The notes under the pieces: model-generated
The model's database searches: none
What the model was told of the DNA's origin: nothing
Seen by the model: only the letters and a program-made list of their open reading frames with translations
Position numbers and translations under genes: made by a program
Assembly (NCBI GenBank): GCA_018970445.1
Contig: JAGWWF010000001.1
Coordinates: 124,001-188,000, forward strand
Source: Alphaproteobacteria bacterium
GTDB taxonomy: Bacteria; Pseudomonadota; Alphaproteobacteria; Sphingomonadales; Sphingomonadaceae
Length of the DNA: 64,000 nucleotides
Reading direction: 5' to 3'
Shown here: piece after piece, positions 27,758 to 36,990 of the stretch
Position numbering within the stretch: the first letter of the stretch is position 1
Layout of the letters: the number at the start of each line of letters is the position of its first letter

Positions 27758-29041
27758 GATGCTGTGTTGATCCTGATCGCCCTGGGGGCCGGGCTGGTGC
27801 TGGGGGCCGGGCTGGCGTGGCTGGCGCTGCGCGGCCCGCTGGCCAGCGCCCGCCGCGAGGCGGACGACCGGCGCACCAGATTGGCCGAATCCGCGGTGGA
27901 GATCGCCGCCCTGCAAGCCCAGCGCGACGAACGCGAAGCCGCCCATGCCCGCCAGCTGACCGAGCTGAACACCCGGTTCGAAGCGCTGGCCGGGCGGGTG
28001 CTGGAACAGGCGCAGGGCCAGTTCCTCAACCGCGCCGAACAGCGCTTTGCCGAAGCCGAACGGAAGCAGCAGGCCAGCCTGGCCGCCGCGCTGGCACCCG
28101 TGGCGGAAACGCTGACCCGTTACGAAGGGGAGATGAAGAAGATCGAGACCGCCCGCGGCGAAGCCTATGGCAGCATCAAGGAAGCGGTGGAGCAGGTGCG
28201 GGCCGGCCAGGAACAGGTGCGCACCGAGGCGGCCCGGCTGGTCGGCGCGCTGCGGGCCAGCCCCAAGGCGCGCGGCCGCTGGGGCGAACAGCAGCTGCGC
28301 AACGTGCTGGAAATGGCGGGTTTGGCCGAACATGTCGATTTCGCCACCGAGGTATCGACCACCACCGATGATGGCCGGCTGCGGCCCGACGTGATCGTGC
28401 GCCTGCCCGGCGGCCGCCAGCTGGTGATCGACGCCAAATGCTCGATGAACGCCTATCTGGATGCCTGTGAGGCCACCGACGATGCCGCGCGTCTGGCCTT
28501 TCTGGAAGCCCATGCCCGGGCGCTGCGCACCCATGCCGACCAGTTGGGGCGCAAGGCCTATTGGGATCAGTTCGCCGGCACCGCCGATTATGTGATGATG
28601 TTCATCCCCGGCGAACAATTCCTGTCCGGCGCGCTGGAGGCCGATGCCGGCCTGTGGGAATATGCCTTTGAACGCAAGGTGTTGCTGGCCACGCCCACCA
28701 ATCTGGTTGCCATCGCCCGTACCGTGGCCGTGGCCTGGCGGCAAGAGACGATGGCGCAGGATGCAACCCGCGTCGCCGAACTCGCCAAGGAGCTTTATGG
28801 CCGGCTGGCCACCATGGGCGGCTTTGTCGAACAGCTGGGCGATCGGCTGGGCAAGGCGGTGGCAAGTTACAACAGCTTCGTCGGCAGCCTGGAATCCAAG
28901 GTGTTGCCGCAGGGGCGCAAGTTCCTGGAATTGTCGGTCGATCCCGGCGCCAAGAGCCTGCCCACCCTGGAGCCGATCGAAACCGCGATTCGCGAGGCCC
29001 GGCGCGACCGCGACCTGGGCTTCGACACCCCCGTCGGCTGA
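27746..29041 (+). CDS. rmuC: DNA recombination protein RmuC
   Basis: N-terminal TM, long coiled coil, GRWGEQQLRNVLEMAGL and DVIVRLPGGRQLVIDAKCSMNAYLDA; start could be 27746 or 27752. Confidence 0.93.
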   Translation: MPMSDAVLILIALGAGLVLGAGLAWLALRGPLASARREADDRRTRLAESAVEIAALQAQRDEREAAHARQLTELNTRFEALAGRVLEQAQGQFLNRAEQRFAEAERKQQASLAAALAPVAETLTRYEGEMKKIETARGEAYGSIKEAVEQVRAGQEQVRTEAARLVGALRASPKARGRWGEQQLRNVLEMAGLAEHVDFATEVSTTTDDGRLRPDVIVRLPGGRQLVIDAKCSMNAYLDACEATDDAARLAFLEAHARALRTHADQLGRKAYWDQFAGTADYVMMFIPGEQFLSGALEADAGLWEYAFERKVLLATPTNLVAIARTVAVAWRQETMAQDATRVAELAKELYGRLATMGGFVEQLGDRLGKAVASYNSFVGSLESKVLPQGRKFLELSVDPGAKSLPTLEPIETAIREARRDRDLGFDTPVG

Positions 29042-30142
29042 TCAGTCGAGCACGCCGGCAATGATCAGGATGACCAGATAGACAGACATGGTCATCACGG
29101 CGGCGAGACTGAGATAGAGGGTGCGCCAGCCGGCGCTGAACCAGCTGAGGCCATAGGCGCCGCGCAGCTGCACGAACATGTGCACGCCCGGCGCCAGCAG
29201 CAGGGGAGTCCAGACGATCTCGCTCACCACATTGGCCGCCAGCAACAGGCTGCCCATGATGAACAGCAGGCTCATGAAGCTGATGGAATACAAGGTGAAA
29301 ATCGCATGGTCATACAGGCCGGTGCCGCGCCGCCACACGAACGCCAGCCACAGCCACGGCAAGGACAGGGGCACCAGCAGGAAGCTGAGCTTGTAGGCCT
29401 TGCTCTGCAGCTTGTAGAGCATCAGGCGGGGATTGGAGAGCGCCTTCTTTGCCTTGGCATCCAGCCAGGGCAGGCCGAAATTTATCTTGACATCGCCGCG
29501 GGCATTGGCCGCGGCGACCTCATCGATCAGCTTGTCGGCGATGCTGGTCTGGCTCGGTCGGCCGGCGGCGGCATCCACGGCCTGCGCGCCAATCGCACCA
29601 ATCACCCGGCGGCCGGTCTGCAGCCGCTGCACCTCGGCTCTGTTGCCGGCGGCGCGGGCGGCTGCGATGTCGCGATCAATCTCGGCAAGCGCCTGGCCCA
29701 CCTCCTGGCTGCCCCTGGCGGCTTGCTGGTCGTTCAGCTGGATCTGGGCCAGATTGTCGTTGAAACTGAGGAAGGACAGCGAAAAAAACATCAGGAAAAC
29801 AACAAGGAGGAACAGCGGCACCGGCGCGATGTAACGGGCGCGCCGGCCTTGGATATAGCTGCGGGTGAGGGTGCCGGGGCGGAAGGCCAGCATGGGCAGC
29901 GTCGTCCAGGCCTTGCCGTCGAAATGGGTGATGCCATGCAGGAATTCGTGAACCACCTCGCCCACCGTGCGGTGCAGGTGGGCGCGCTGCCCGCACTGGC
30001 TGCAGAAGGCGCCGGCCAGCGGCATGCCGCAGTTGGCACAAGCGCCTGAATGGGCAGTGTTTTCCGGATGCGGTCGATCCAGCGCATGGGCGGCAAGTCC
30101 GGCCGTGGCCAGCGCGCCGGCCGCTTCGATCTGGTCTGTCAT
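29042..30142 (-). CDS. DUF3667 membrane protein
   Basis: N-terminal zinc-ribbon CANCGMPLAGAFCSQCGQRAH followed by VHEFLHGITHFDGKAWTTLPMLAFRPGTLTRSYIQGRRARYIAPVPLFL. Confidence 0.85.
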   Translation of the reverse strand: MTDQIEAAGALATAGLAAHALDRPHPENTAHSGACANCGMPLAGAFCSQCGQRAHLHRTVGEVVHEFLHGITHFDGKAWTTLPMLAFRPGTLTRSYIQGRRARYIAPVPLFLLVVFLMFFSLSFLSFNDNLAQIQLNDQQAARGSQEVGQALAEIDRDIAAARAAGNRAEVQRLQTGRRVIGAIGAQAVDAAAGRPSQTSIADKLIDEVAAANARGDVKINFGLPWLDAKAKKALSNPRLMLYKLQSKAYKLSFLLVPLSLPWLWLAFVWRRGTGLYDHAIFTLYSISFMSLLFIMGSLLLAANVVSEIVWTPLLLAPGVHMFVQLRGAYGLSWFSAGWRTLYLSLAAVMTMSVYLVILIIAGVLD

Positions 30143-30276
30143 CACGCCCCCCCATGGCAGATCATCGCCGGCCAGCAATCGCCATTTTCACGGCAAAGGC
30201 AAGGGGCCGGCATGCGGATGCAATTGCCTGATGGGCCGCTGCCCGCTAGGCTTGATGCAAGATCAAGGAGAGACTG

Positions 30277-30777
30277 ATGGCGGGCGTGAACAAGGTGATT
30301 CTTGTCGGAAATCTGGGCAAAGACCCGGAATCAAAGAGTTTTTCCAATGGCGGCCAGGTGGTGCGTTTCACCCTGGCCACGTCGGAAAGCTGGCGCGACA
30401 AGATGACCGGCGAGCGCAAGGACAAGACGGAGTGGCACAATATCGCCATCTTCAACGAAAATCTGGGCCGGATTGCCACCCAATATCTGCGCAAGGGCAG
30501 CAAGGTCTATTTGGAAGGCAGCCTGGAAACCCGCAAGTGGCAGGATCAGAACGGCCAGGATCGTTACACCACCGAAGTTGTTCTGAAGCAGTTTCGTGGC
30601 GAATTGACCCTGCTGGATGGCCGCGATGGCGGCGGTGGTGACCGCGCCATGGGCGGCGGTGGCCGCAACGATGATTTTGGTGGCCAATATGGCGCACCGG
30701 CCGGCGGCAGCGCACCGGCTGCGGCCAAGCGCCCCGGCGCGTTCGATGACGATCTGGACGACGATGTTCCGTTCTGA
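30277..30777 (+). CDS. ssb: Single-stranded DNA-binding protein
   Basis: [27 protein letters not shown], acidic C-terminal tip [10 protein letters not shown]. Confidence 0.97.
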   Translation: MAGVNKVILVGNLGKDPESKSFSNGGQVVRFTLATSESWRDKMTGERKDKTEWHNIAIFNENLGRIATQYLRKGSKVYLEGSLETRKWQDQNGQDRYTTEVVLKQFRGELTLLDGRDGGGGDRAMGGGGRNDDFGGQYGAPAGGSAPAAAKRPGAFDDDLDDDVPF

Positions 30778-30798
30778 GCATTTGGCCGTTCCGGGGGT

Positions 30799-31299
30799 TC
30801 AATCCTTTTTCAGCACCGCAAACGGGCTGCGCACTGCGGCGGCTTCGTCTTCGGTCAGCAGGCCGGGCACGCTGCCGGGCCGGCGCGGATAGGGATCAAG
30901 GCCCAGCGCCAGCGCCTGGGCGGCGATTTCGCCCAGATCGACGATATCGCCGGCCAGCGGTTCCACATCCAGATCATCGGCGGCCAGTTCGATCTCGCCG
31001 CCATCGGGGGCCTCGGCCAGCCGCAGGGCCACCGGTTCGGCCAGGCGGAACGGCACCGGATCGCCGCTGGCCACGCAGGCCTGATCGCCGGCGGCCGTCA
31101 CGGTGCCGGTCACGCGGATGCCCGTTGCCTCGCGCCGCACCTCCAGGGTGGCGGCCAGGCTGTTCAGCGCCAGCAGGCCAAAGCGGGTGGCCAGCGCCGC
31201 GCACTCCGCCACGCTGGCGGCGATCGTCACGCGCCGCACCGCGCCGCCAATTTCATGGGCGCGCAGGACATGGCTGAACTCCGGCGGTGCCGGGATCAA
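30799..31299 (-). CDS. YceD/DUF177 family protein
   Basis: VTGTVTAAGDQACVASGDPVPFRL... VDLGEIAAQALALGLDPYPRRPG. Confidence 0.88.
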   Translation of the reverse strand: MIPAPPEFSHVLRAHEIGGAVRRVTIAASVAECAALATRFGLLALNSLAATLEVRREATGIRVTGTVTAAGDQACVASGDPVPFRLAEPVALRLAEAPDGGEIELAADDLDVEPLAGDIVDLGEIAAQALALGLDPYPRRPGSVPGLLTEDEAAAVRSPFAVLKKD

Positions 31300-31844
31300 T
31301 TGGCCGGCTCCATCAGGCCGGCATTCAGCCGGGCAAAGCTGGTGGCGGCCAGCCGGCCCGTCAGGCGGCGGCTTTCGCCCACCACATGGCCCACGGCCGC
31401 CGCAGGCACATCGGCACCGCGATACAGGTTGCGCACCAGCGCATCGGTCATGGCAGCAGCATCGCCGCGGGCGGCGCGATAGGCCCCCATCCGTCCGCCC
31501 AGCGCCGCCATCATCTGGCCCAGGTGGCGGGGCACCGCCTGGTCGCTGATGCCGTCTTCGCGCAGATTGGCTTCCATGTCGGCGATGAAGCGATCGGCCA
31601 GATCGGCCGACAGTTGCGCCGCCGGGTGACGGACATTGCCGCCGGTCACTTCCTCCAGCCGCAGCAGCAGCAGCGAAAGCACCAGCGCCACCATGTCGAA
31701 CCGGCCATCCAGCGTGTCTGGCACCGCGCCGTCGATATACCAGTCCGCCCGCCGGGCTTCGGCCACGACAGCGGCATAAAGCTGGTCAACCGGGTTCGGC
31801 GGCGCACCGCCGACCAGGCGTTTCAGGCTGGCAAGGATCGACAT
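31296..31844 (-). CDS. Ubiquinol-cytochrome c chaperone family protein
   Basis: LYAAVVAEARRADWYIDGAVPDTLDGRFDMVALVLSLLLLRLE; overlaps the DUF177 gene as usual in alphaproteobacteria. Confidence 0.88.
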   Translation of the reverse strand: MSILASLKRLVGGAPPNPVDQLYAAVVAEARRADWYIDGAVPDTLDGRFDMVALVLSLLLLRLEEVTGGNVRHPAAQLSADLADRFIADMEANLREDGISDQAVPRHLGQMMAALGGRMGAYRAARGDAAAMTDALVRNLYRGADVPAAAVGHVVGESRRLTGRLAATSFARLNAGLMEPAN

Positions 31845-31974
31845 GGCCCAACCGCTAGCATAATCGCCGCGACTGACATAATGACAAGGTGAACGGGATT
31901 GTCGCAGGGCCGGGGGCCCGGGCGGCGGCCCGCAACCGGGGGCGGGGGCGCCAACCGGCCGGGAGTTTTTGGTG

Positions 31975-32454
31975 ATGACACGCAGTGCAACCCTGATGAT
32001 GCTGACCCTGGCGGCGCTGGCCAGCGCCGGCTGTTCGCGCATCAAGGCCAACCAGGGCTATCTGATCGATGAAACCCTGTTCACCTCGATCCTGCCCGGC
32101 ACCGACAACCGCGAATCGGTGTCGCGCACCCTGGGCCGCCCCACCTTTGCCGCCCAGTTCGATTCGGGCAGCTGGTATTATGTCAGCCGGTTGACCGGCC
32201 AATATGCCTTTGTCGCCCCCAAGACGCTGGACCAGCAGATCCTGATCGTCAGCTTCGATGCCGAAGGCAATGTGTCGAAGGTGGAACGCCGCGGCATGGA
32301 AAAGATCGCCCGCATCAATCCGGTGAACGACAAGACACCCACGCTGGGCAAATCCGAAGGCTTTTTCGAAACGCTGTTCGGCAATGTCGGCGCGGTCGGG
32401 GCCGGTGGCGGCCCGATGGGCGGCCAGCCCGACGGACGCGACGGCCCGCGCTGA
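31975..32454 (+). CDS. bamE: Outer membrane assembly lipoprotein BamE (SmpA/OmlA)
   Basis: Lipobox ASAGC; NQGYLIDETLFTSILPGTDNRESVSRTLGRPTFAAQFDSGSWYYVS. Confidence 0.9.
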   Translation: MTRSATLMMLTLAALASAGCSRIKANQGYLIDETLFTSILPGTDNRESVSRTLGRPTFAAQFDSGSWYYVSRLTGQYAFVAPKTLDQQILIVSFDAEGNVSKVERRGMEKIARINPVNDKTPTLGKSEGFFETLFGNVGAVGAGGGPMGGQPDGRDGPR

Positions 32455-32456
32455 TC

Positions 32457-34553
32457 ATGGCCAGGCGGCGGCGGTTCGCCCTGCTGGTGGCCGCGCTGCC
32501 CCTTGCCCCGGCAGCCGCCGAAACCCCGCTGGCCGTGTCCCGCGTGTGGAGCGTGGGCGCGCAGCCAAAGCTGGCCGGCTGGCTGGCCGATCGCGCCGCA
32601 CTGGATGTGACGGCATCGCTGTGGTGGCTGGATCCCGATGCCCGCGATGCCGGCGGCCCGGCAACGCTGGCCACGCCCTTGCGCGCCGCGCCGGGCTGGC
32701 TGGCGCTGGCCGCCCCCGGCAATGGCACACTGGCCCTGATCACTCGGCATGGCCTTGCCCGGCCCGAACTGCGCATCAACGGCATCGCCCTGCCGGGGCA
32801 GGCGGCGCTGCTGCCGGCGCTGGGCGATGCCGATCTGCTGCTGGCCGAACCGGCCGGTGGCACGGCGGCCAGCACGCTGTCGCTGGATCTACGGCGGCCG
32901 GAACGGCGGCTGGCCGGCGCCGGCGAATTTGCCGCCGGCGGGCTGGGCAGCCGGCAATTGTTGGGCCGGCTGGATGTGCCGCTGGCCAAGGGCGTGGCGG
33001 TGGCGCTGGGCGGCCAGTGGCAGCATGATCTGGGCTGGCTGGCCAATGTTTCGACCGGCGAACGGTTGAACCGCGGCCAGCGCGCCGGCCTGTCGGCGCT
33101 GGCCGATCTTGATCTGGCCCCCGGCCTGCGCTGGGCGCTTTCGGCCAGTTTTCACCGCAGCGATGCCGGCAATCTGCCGGCCAGCCCGTGTCGCCCGCTG
33201 GAGCCGGCCCGATGCGATGGCCGCTTCACCGCCAGCCCGGCCACCAGCCGGCTGGCCGCGGCGGCCCCCGGCCTGTGGGGGCCGATCAGCGCCGATCTGG
33301 CCCGGCAACCGCTGGGCCAGCGGCTGGATCTGATCCTCTATGGCTCGCAGCTGGCATGGCAGGCCGGCCGCTTCAGCCTGGCGCTGGCCAATGGCTTTGC
33401 CCGGCAGAGCGGGCGGCTGGGGCTGGATCTGGCCGGCAGCGGGCAGGTGGCGCGGCAGACGGCCACCAGCCAGCAGCATCGGCTGGAACTGGTGGCCGAT
33501 TACAATCTGCTGCGGCTGGGGCTGGAAGCCGGCATCACCAGCGACCGCGACACGCGGGCAGCGGCCGACACCGCCGATGTGGGCGGCCCCGCTGCCCGCA
33601 TCATTGCCGATCGGCGCATCGGCCAGCAGCAGATCAGCCGCCAGATCGCGGCGCGGGCCAGCGTGCAGGCCACGGGCCGGCTGGAACTGGCCGGCCGCAT
33701 CGCCCTGAACGATGCCACGGCAATGCTGGATGTGGCCGATCGCCGGCCGGCCTGCGCGCCGTGCCTTGTGGTGCCCGGCACCGCCCGCCAGCGCGCACAG
33801 CTGCTGACCGGCGAAGCCAGCGCCGGACTGGCGCTGGGCGAAGCCCTGTTGTTCGTGCGCAGCGCCCGCACCGCCCGGCTGCCGGGCTGGAACCTGCTGG
33901 CGCGCAGCAGCGCCGAACTGGCCGCCCTGCCCCTTGAACGCGGCTGGCATCACGAAGCCGGGGTGAAGGGCGATTTCTTCCACGATCATCTGCGCCTGAA
34001 CGCCGCGCTGTTCGTGGATCGCACCCGATCGCCGGTCTCGCCGCTGCTGGGCCTTGATCCTGGCGCTGCAGTGAATCCCGGCACGGCAATGATGCGCAAC
34101 CATGGTCTGGATGTCTGGGCCAGCATCAGGCCGCTGTTCGCCCTGGAACTGGCGGCCAGCCTGGCCCTGCAGCAGGCGCGCTGGCAGGGGGCGGCGCCAG
34201 CGGGCGGGCCGCCGCGGCCGCTGTTTGCCCCCGATGCCAGCGCCAGCCTGGCCGCCGCCTGGCACCAGCCGCTGCCCGGCGCCGGGGCCGATCTGGTGCC
34301 ACGGCTGGCGGCGCGCTGGCGCAGCGCCATGCCGGTGGCGGCCGCCAGCATCGCGCAGGCGCCCGGCGGCATGGCCCCGGCCGGCTGGCAGATCGATGCC
34401 GCCCTGCAGCTGGACATCAGCGAGGGCGGCTGGCTGGTCAGCCTGGAATGCGACAATTGCCTGGATGCCACCATGGTGGATGGCGCGGTGGCGGGTGCCA
34501 CCACGCTGAACCGGCCGCGCTGGTGGCAGCTGCGGTTCCTGCGGCGTTTCTGA
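32457..34553 (+). CDS. TonB-dependent-receptor-like beta-barrel with a very short or degenerate plug
   Basis: Signal peptide, alternating beta-barrel pattern, C-terminal aromatic strand RWWQLRFLRRF; N-terminal RPELRINGIALPG...DADLLLAEPAGGT...LSLDLRRP only vaguely plug-like. Confidence 0.65.
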   Translation: MARRRRFALLVAALPLAPAAAETPLAVSRVWSVGAQPKLAGWLADRAALDVTASLWWLDPDARDAGGPATLATPLRAAPGWLALAAPGNGTLALITRHGLARPELRINGIALPGQAALLPALGDADLLLAEPAGGTAASTLSLDLRRPERRLAGAGEFAAGGLGSRQLLGRLDVPLAKGVAVALGGQWQHDLGWLANVSTGERLNRGQRAGLSALADLDLAPGLRWALSASFHRSDAGNLPASPCRPLEPARCDGRFTASPATSRLAAAAPGLWGPISADLARQPLGQRLDLILYGSQLAWQAGRFSLALANGFARQSGRLGLDLAGSGQVARQTATSQQHRLELVADYNLLRLGLEAGITSDRDTRAAADTADVGGPAARIIADRRIGQQQISRQIAARASVQATGRLELAGRIALNDATAMLDVADRRPACAPCLVVPGTARQRAQLLTGEASAGLALGEALLFVRSARTARLPGWNLLARSSAELAALPLERGWHHEAGVKGDFFHDHLRLNAALFVDRTRSPVSPLLGLDPGAAVNPGTAMMRNHGLDVWASIRPLFALELAASLALQQARWQGAAPAGGPPRPLFAPDASASLAAAWHQPLPGAGADLVPRLAARWRSAMPVAAASIAQAPGGMAPAGWQIDAALQLDISEGGWLVSLECDNCLDATMVDGAVAGATTLNRPRWWQLRFLRRF

Positions 34554-34569
34554 TCGGCGCGTGGCACGA

Positions 34570-34587
34570 ATGTCACGATGCTGTCAC
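34570..34587 (+). promoter_or_regulatory. PhoB-box-like direct repeat ATGTCAC-gatg-CTGTCAC
   Basis: Two 7-bp repeats with 4-bp spacer, 133 bp upstream of the SWIB gene. Confidence 0.35.
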
Positions 34588-34720
34588 TTTGGCGGCCTGC
34601 CACGGGCTTTCACGCATTTTGCGCTTGCGCTGCCGCGGCGAAGCCCGCTTTAAGCCTGTCATCAGGGTCAATCTGATGTGAACGGCTGCGCAGCGGCCAG
34701 AAACAACGAAGGGGACTGGA

Positions 34721-34993
34721 ATGGCCAAGGACGCCAAGCCCGCGGGCAAGAAGATGGATGCGTTGATGAAGCCGCTGACGCCGCAGGGCCCGCTGGTGGC
34801 CATCGTGGGCGGCGACCCGCTGCCGCGCGGCCAGGTGGTTGCCAAGGTGTGGGATTATATCCGCAAGCATGATCTGCAAAAGCCGACCGACAAGCGCGTG
34901 ATCCTGGCCGATGCCAATCTGAAGCTGCTGTTTGGCAAGGATGAATGTTCGATGTTCGAAATGAACAAGTTCATCTCTGCCTATCTGAAATAA
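34721..34993 (+). CDS. Stand-alone SWIB/MDM2 domain protein
   Basis: GDPLPRGQVVAKVWDYIRKHDLQKPTDKRVILADANLKLLFGKDECSMFEMNKFISAYLK. Confidence 0.93.
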   Translation: MAKDAKPAGKKMDALMKPLTPQGPLVAIVGGDPLPRGQVVAKVWDYIRKHDLQKPTDKRVILADANLKLLFGKDECSMFEMNKFISAYLK

Positions 34994-35016
34994 GCCGCCG
35001 CGAACCGGCGAACATG

Positions 35017-35049
35017 GGGTGTCGCACCATCGGGTGCGGCACCCTTTTT
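35017..35049 (+). terminator. Rho-independent terminator between convergent genes
   Basis: Stem gggtgtcgcacc/ggtgcggcaccc (one G-U wobble), loop atcg, then ttttt. Confidence 0.85.
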
Positions 35050-35942
35050 CATGGGGCGTCGGTTCTGGGCCGGGCCGGCAGCCGCGCCACCACCAGCGCC
35101 GCCACCACCAGGCCGGCGCCCAGCAGTTCGGCCGGGCCGGGCACTTCGCCAAAGCGCACCGCGCCGATGAAGGCGCTGATCGCCGGCTGCACCAGCAGCG
35201 CCAGCCCGACCACCAGCGGCGACAGGTGGCGCACGGCATAGACGATCAGCCCCTGGCCGATCACCTGGCTGCCGATGGCCAGCGCCAGCACCGGCGTCCA
35301 GTCGTGCGGCCAGAAGCGTCCGGCCAGCGCCAGTGGCAACAGCGCCAGCGCCGAGGCCGCAGTGGCCAGCGCCAGCGCCGGAAACGCCTCCAGCCGGCCG
35401 CGCAGCCGTTCGATGGCGATCAGATAGATGGTGTAGAACAGGGCCGCCGCCAGGCACAGCAGATCGCCGGCGAGGTGGCGCGGCGACAGTTCGGCACTGC
35501 GCCCGACCAGCAGGGCCACGCCGGCCGCCGCCGTGGCCAGCGCCCACCATTGCGGCCGCGCCAACCGCTGGCCCAGCACGACCAGGCCATAGAGCGGCAG
35601 CAGGAAGGTGGCGGCATTGGCCAGCAGCGTGGCATTGGCCAGCGTGGTGCGCATGATGCCCAGATGCCACACGGCCAGATCGGCGGCAAAGGCGAGGCCG
35701 GCCAGCAACGCCAGCGCCAGACCGCGCCCACCGGCCGCGCCCAGCCCGCGCCCGGCCGGCGCGCGCAGGGCCAGCAGCAGCAGGAAGGGCACCGCCAGGC
35801 CCTGCCGCCAGAAGGCCGAAGCCAGCGGCGCGACATCGGCCAGCCGCACCAGCCATGGCCCGAAGGCCAGACAGGCCGATCCGGCCAGCATGGCGGGAAA
35901 GGCCAGCCGGCCAGCCGTTTGCGACGGATTGAGACTGCCCAT
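35049..35942 (-). CDS. EamA/DMT-family transporter
   Basis: Ten-helix pattern; AFGPWLVRLADVAPLASAFWRQGLAVPFL. Confidence 0.88.
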   Translation of the reverse strand: MGSLNPSQTAGRLAFPAMLAGSACLAFGPWLVRLADVAPLASAFWRQGLAVPFLLLLALRAPAGRGLGAAGGRGLALALLAGLAFAADLAVWHLGIMRTTLANATLLANAATFLLPLYGLVVLGQRLARPQWWALATAAAGVALLVGRSAELSPRHLAGDLLCLAAALFYTIYLIAIERLRGRLEAFPALALATAASALALLPLALAGRFWPHDWTPVLALAIGSQVIGQGLIVYAVRHLSPLVVGLALLVQPAISAFIGAVRFGEVPGPAELLGAGLVVAALVVARLPARPRTDAP

Positions 35943-36005
35943 CAGCCGGGCTTAGGACATTGCGGGCGGCGTGTCAGCCAGCACAAGCCATGCGGTTCGG
36001 GGCGG

Positions 36006-36080
<75 letters not shown>

Positions 36081-36184
36081 ACGCCCCGAGCAGACCCGCA
36101 CGCAGGCGGGAAGCGGCCCTATGGCCAGTCGATCCCGCACTGTCAAGCACTGACGCGGCGGCGGTGTTGCGCTATACCGCCGCC

Positions 36185-36349
36185 ATGACGGGCAACAGTG
36201 ACAGAACGGGCGACCAGTCGGGCAAGGCCCAGCGCGCACAGCGGCTGGCAGCGGCGCTGCGCGACAATCTGAGGAAGCGCAAGGGGCTGGGGGATCGTGC
36301 CGATCCGCTGGTGGATCAGCACCCCGCCAGCCCTGCGAAACCCGATTGA
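36185..36349 (+). CDS. Small conserved hypothetical protein
   Basis: 54-aa ORF MTGNSDRTGDQSGKAQRAQRLAAALRDNLRKRKGLGDRADPLVDQ. Confidence 0.5.
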   Translation: MTGNSDRTGDQSGKAQRAQRLAAALRDNLRKRKGLGDRADPLVDQHPASPAKPD

Positions 36350-36359
36350 GCCCAGGCCC

Positions 36360-36911
36360 TTATCCCTTGGCGGCCAGCGCCTTCTGCACCGCGGCCGTCA
36401 CTTCCGGCGCGGTTGGCGTGATCTTGGTGCCGAAGGCGGCGATCAGGCGGCCATCCTTGCCGATCAGATATTTGTGGAAATTCCACTGCGGTGTGTTGGC
36501 TTCGCCCAGGGTGGCGGCGGCCCATTTGTAGACCGGGATCGCCTTGGCGCCCTTGACCACGGCCTTTTCGGCCATCGGGAACTTGATGCCGAACTTGCTT
36601 TCGCAGAACTGCTTCACTTCGCCGTTGCTGGCAAATTCCTGATCGCCAAAATCGCCCGACGGCACGCCAACGACGGTGAAGCCCTTGGCCTTGTACCCAT
36701 CGTGCAGGGCCTGGAGGCCTTCATATTGCGGGGTGAAACCGCACATGGAGGCGGTGTTGACCAGCAGCACCACCTTGCCCTTGTATTGCGCCATCGGCAT
36801 CGGCTTGCCATCGATGGTCTTCAGGGTGAACTGGTGCAGGCTTTGCGGCGCCGGTGCGGCGGCCACCAGCGCGCCCAGCGCAGCGGCGGCCAGGGTGATC
36901 TGCTTCATCAT
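36360..36911 (-). CDS. Secreted glutathione peroxidase family protein
   Basis: Signal peptide; VVLLVNTASMCGFTPQYEGLQALHDGY, WNFHKYLIGKDGRLIAAFG. Confidence 0.93.
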   Translation of the reverse strand: MMKQITLAAAALGALVAAAPAPQSLHQFTLKTIDGKPMPMAQYKGKVVLLVNTASMCGFTPQYEGLQALHDGYKAKGFTVVGVPSGDFGDQEFASNGEVKQFCESKFGIKFPMAEKAVVKGAKAIPVYKWAAATLGEANTPQWNFHKYLIGKDGRLIAAFGTKITPTAPEVTAAVQKALAAKG

Positions 36912-36990
36912 CTCGTGTCTCCCGTCGGTGAATTGCAGGGGCAATACCACGCCGCGGCCCGGCTGCGAAGGTGAAGGGTGACGCAGGCCC

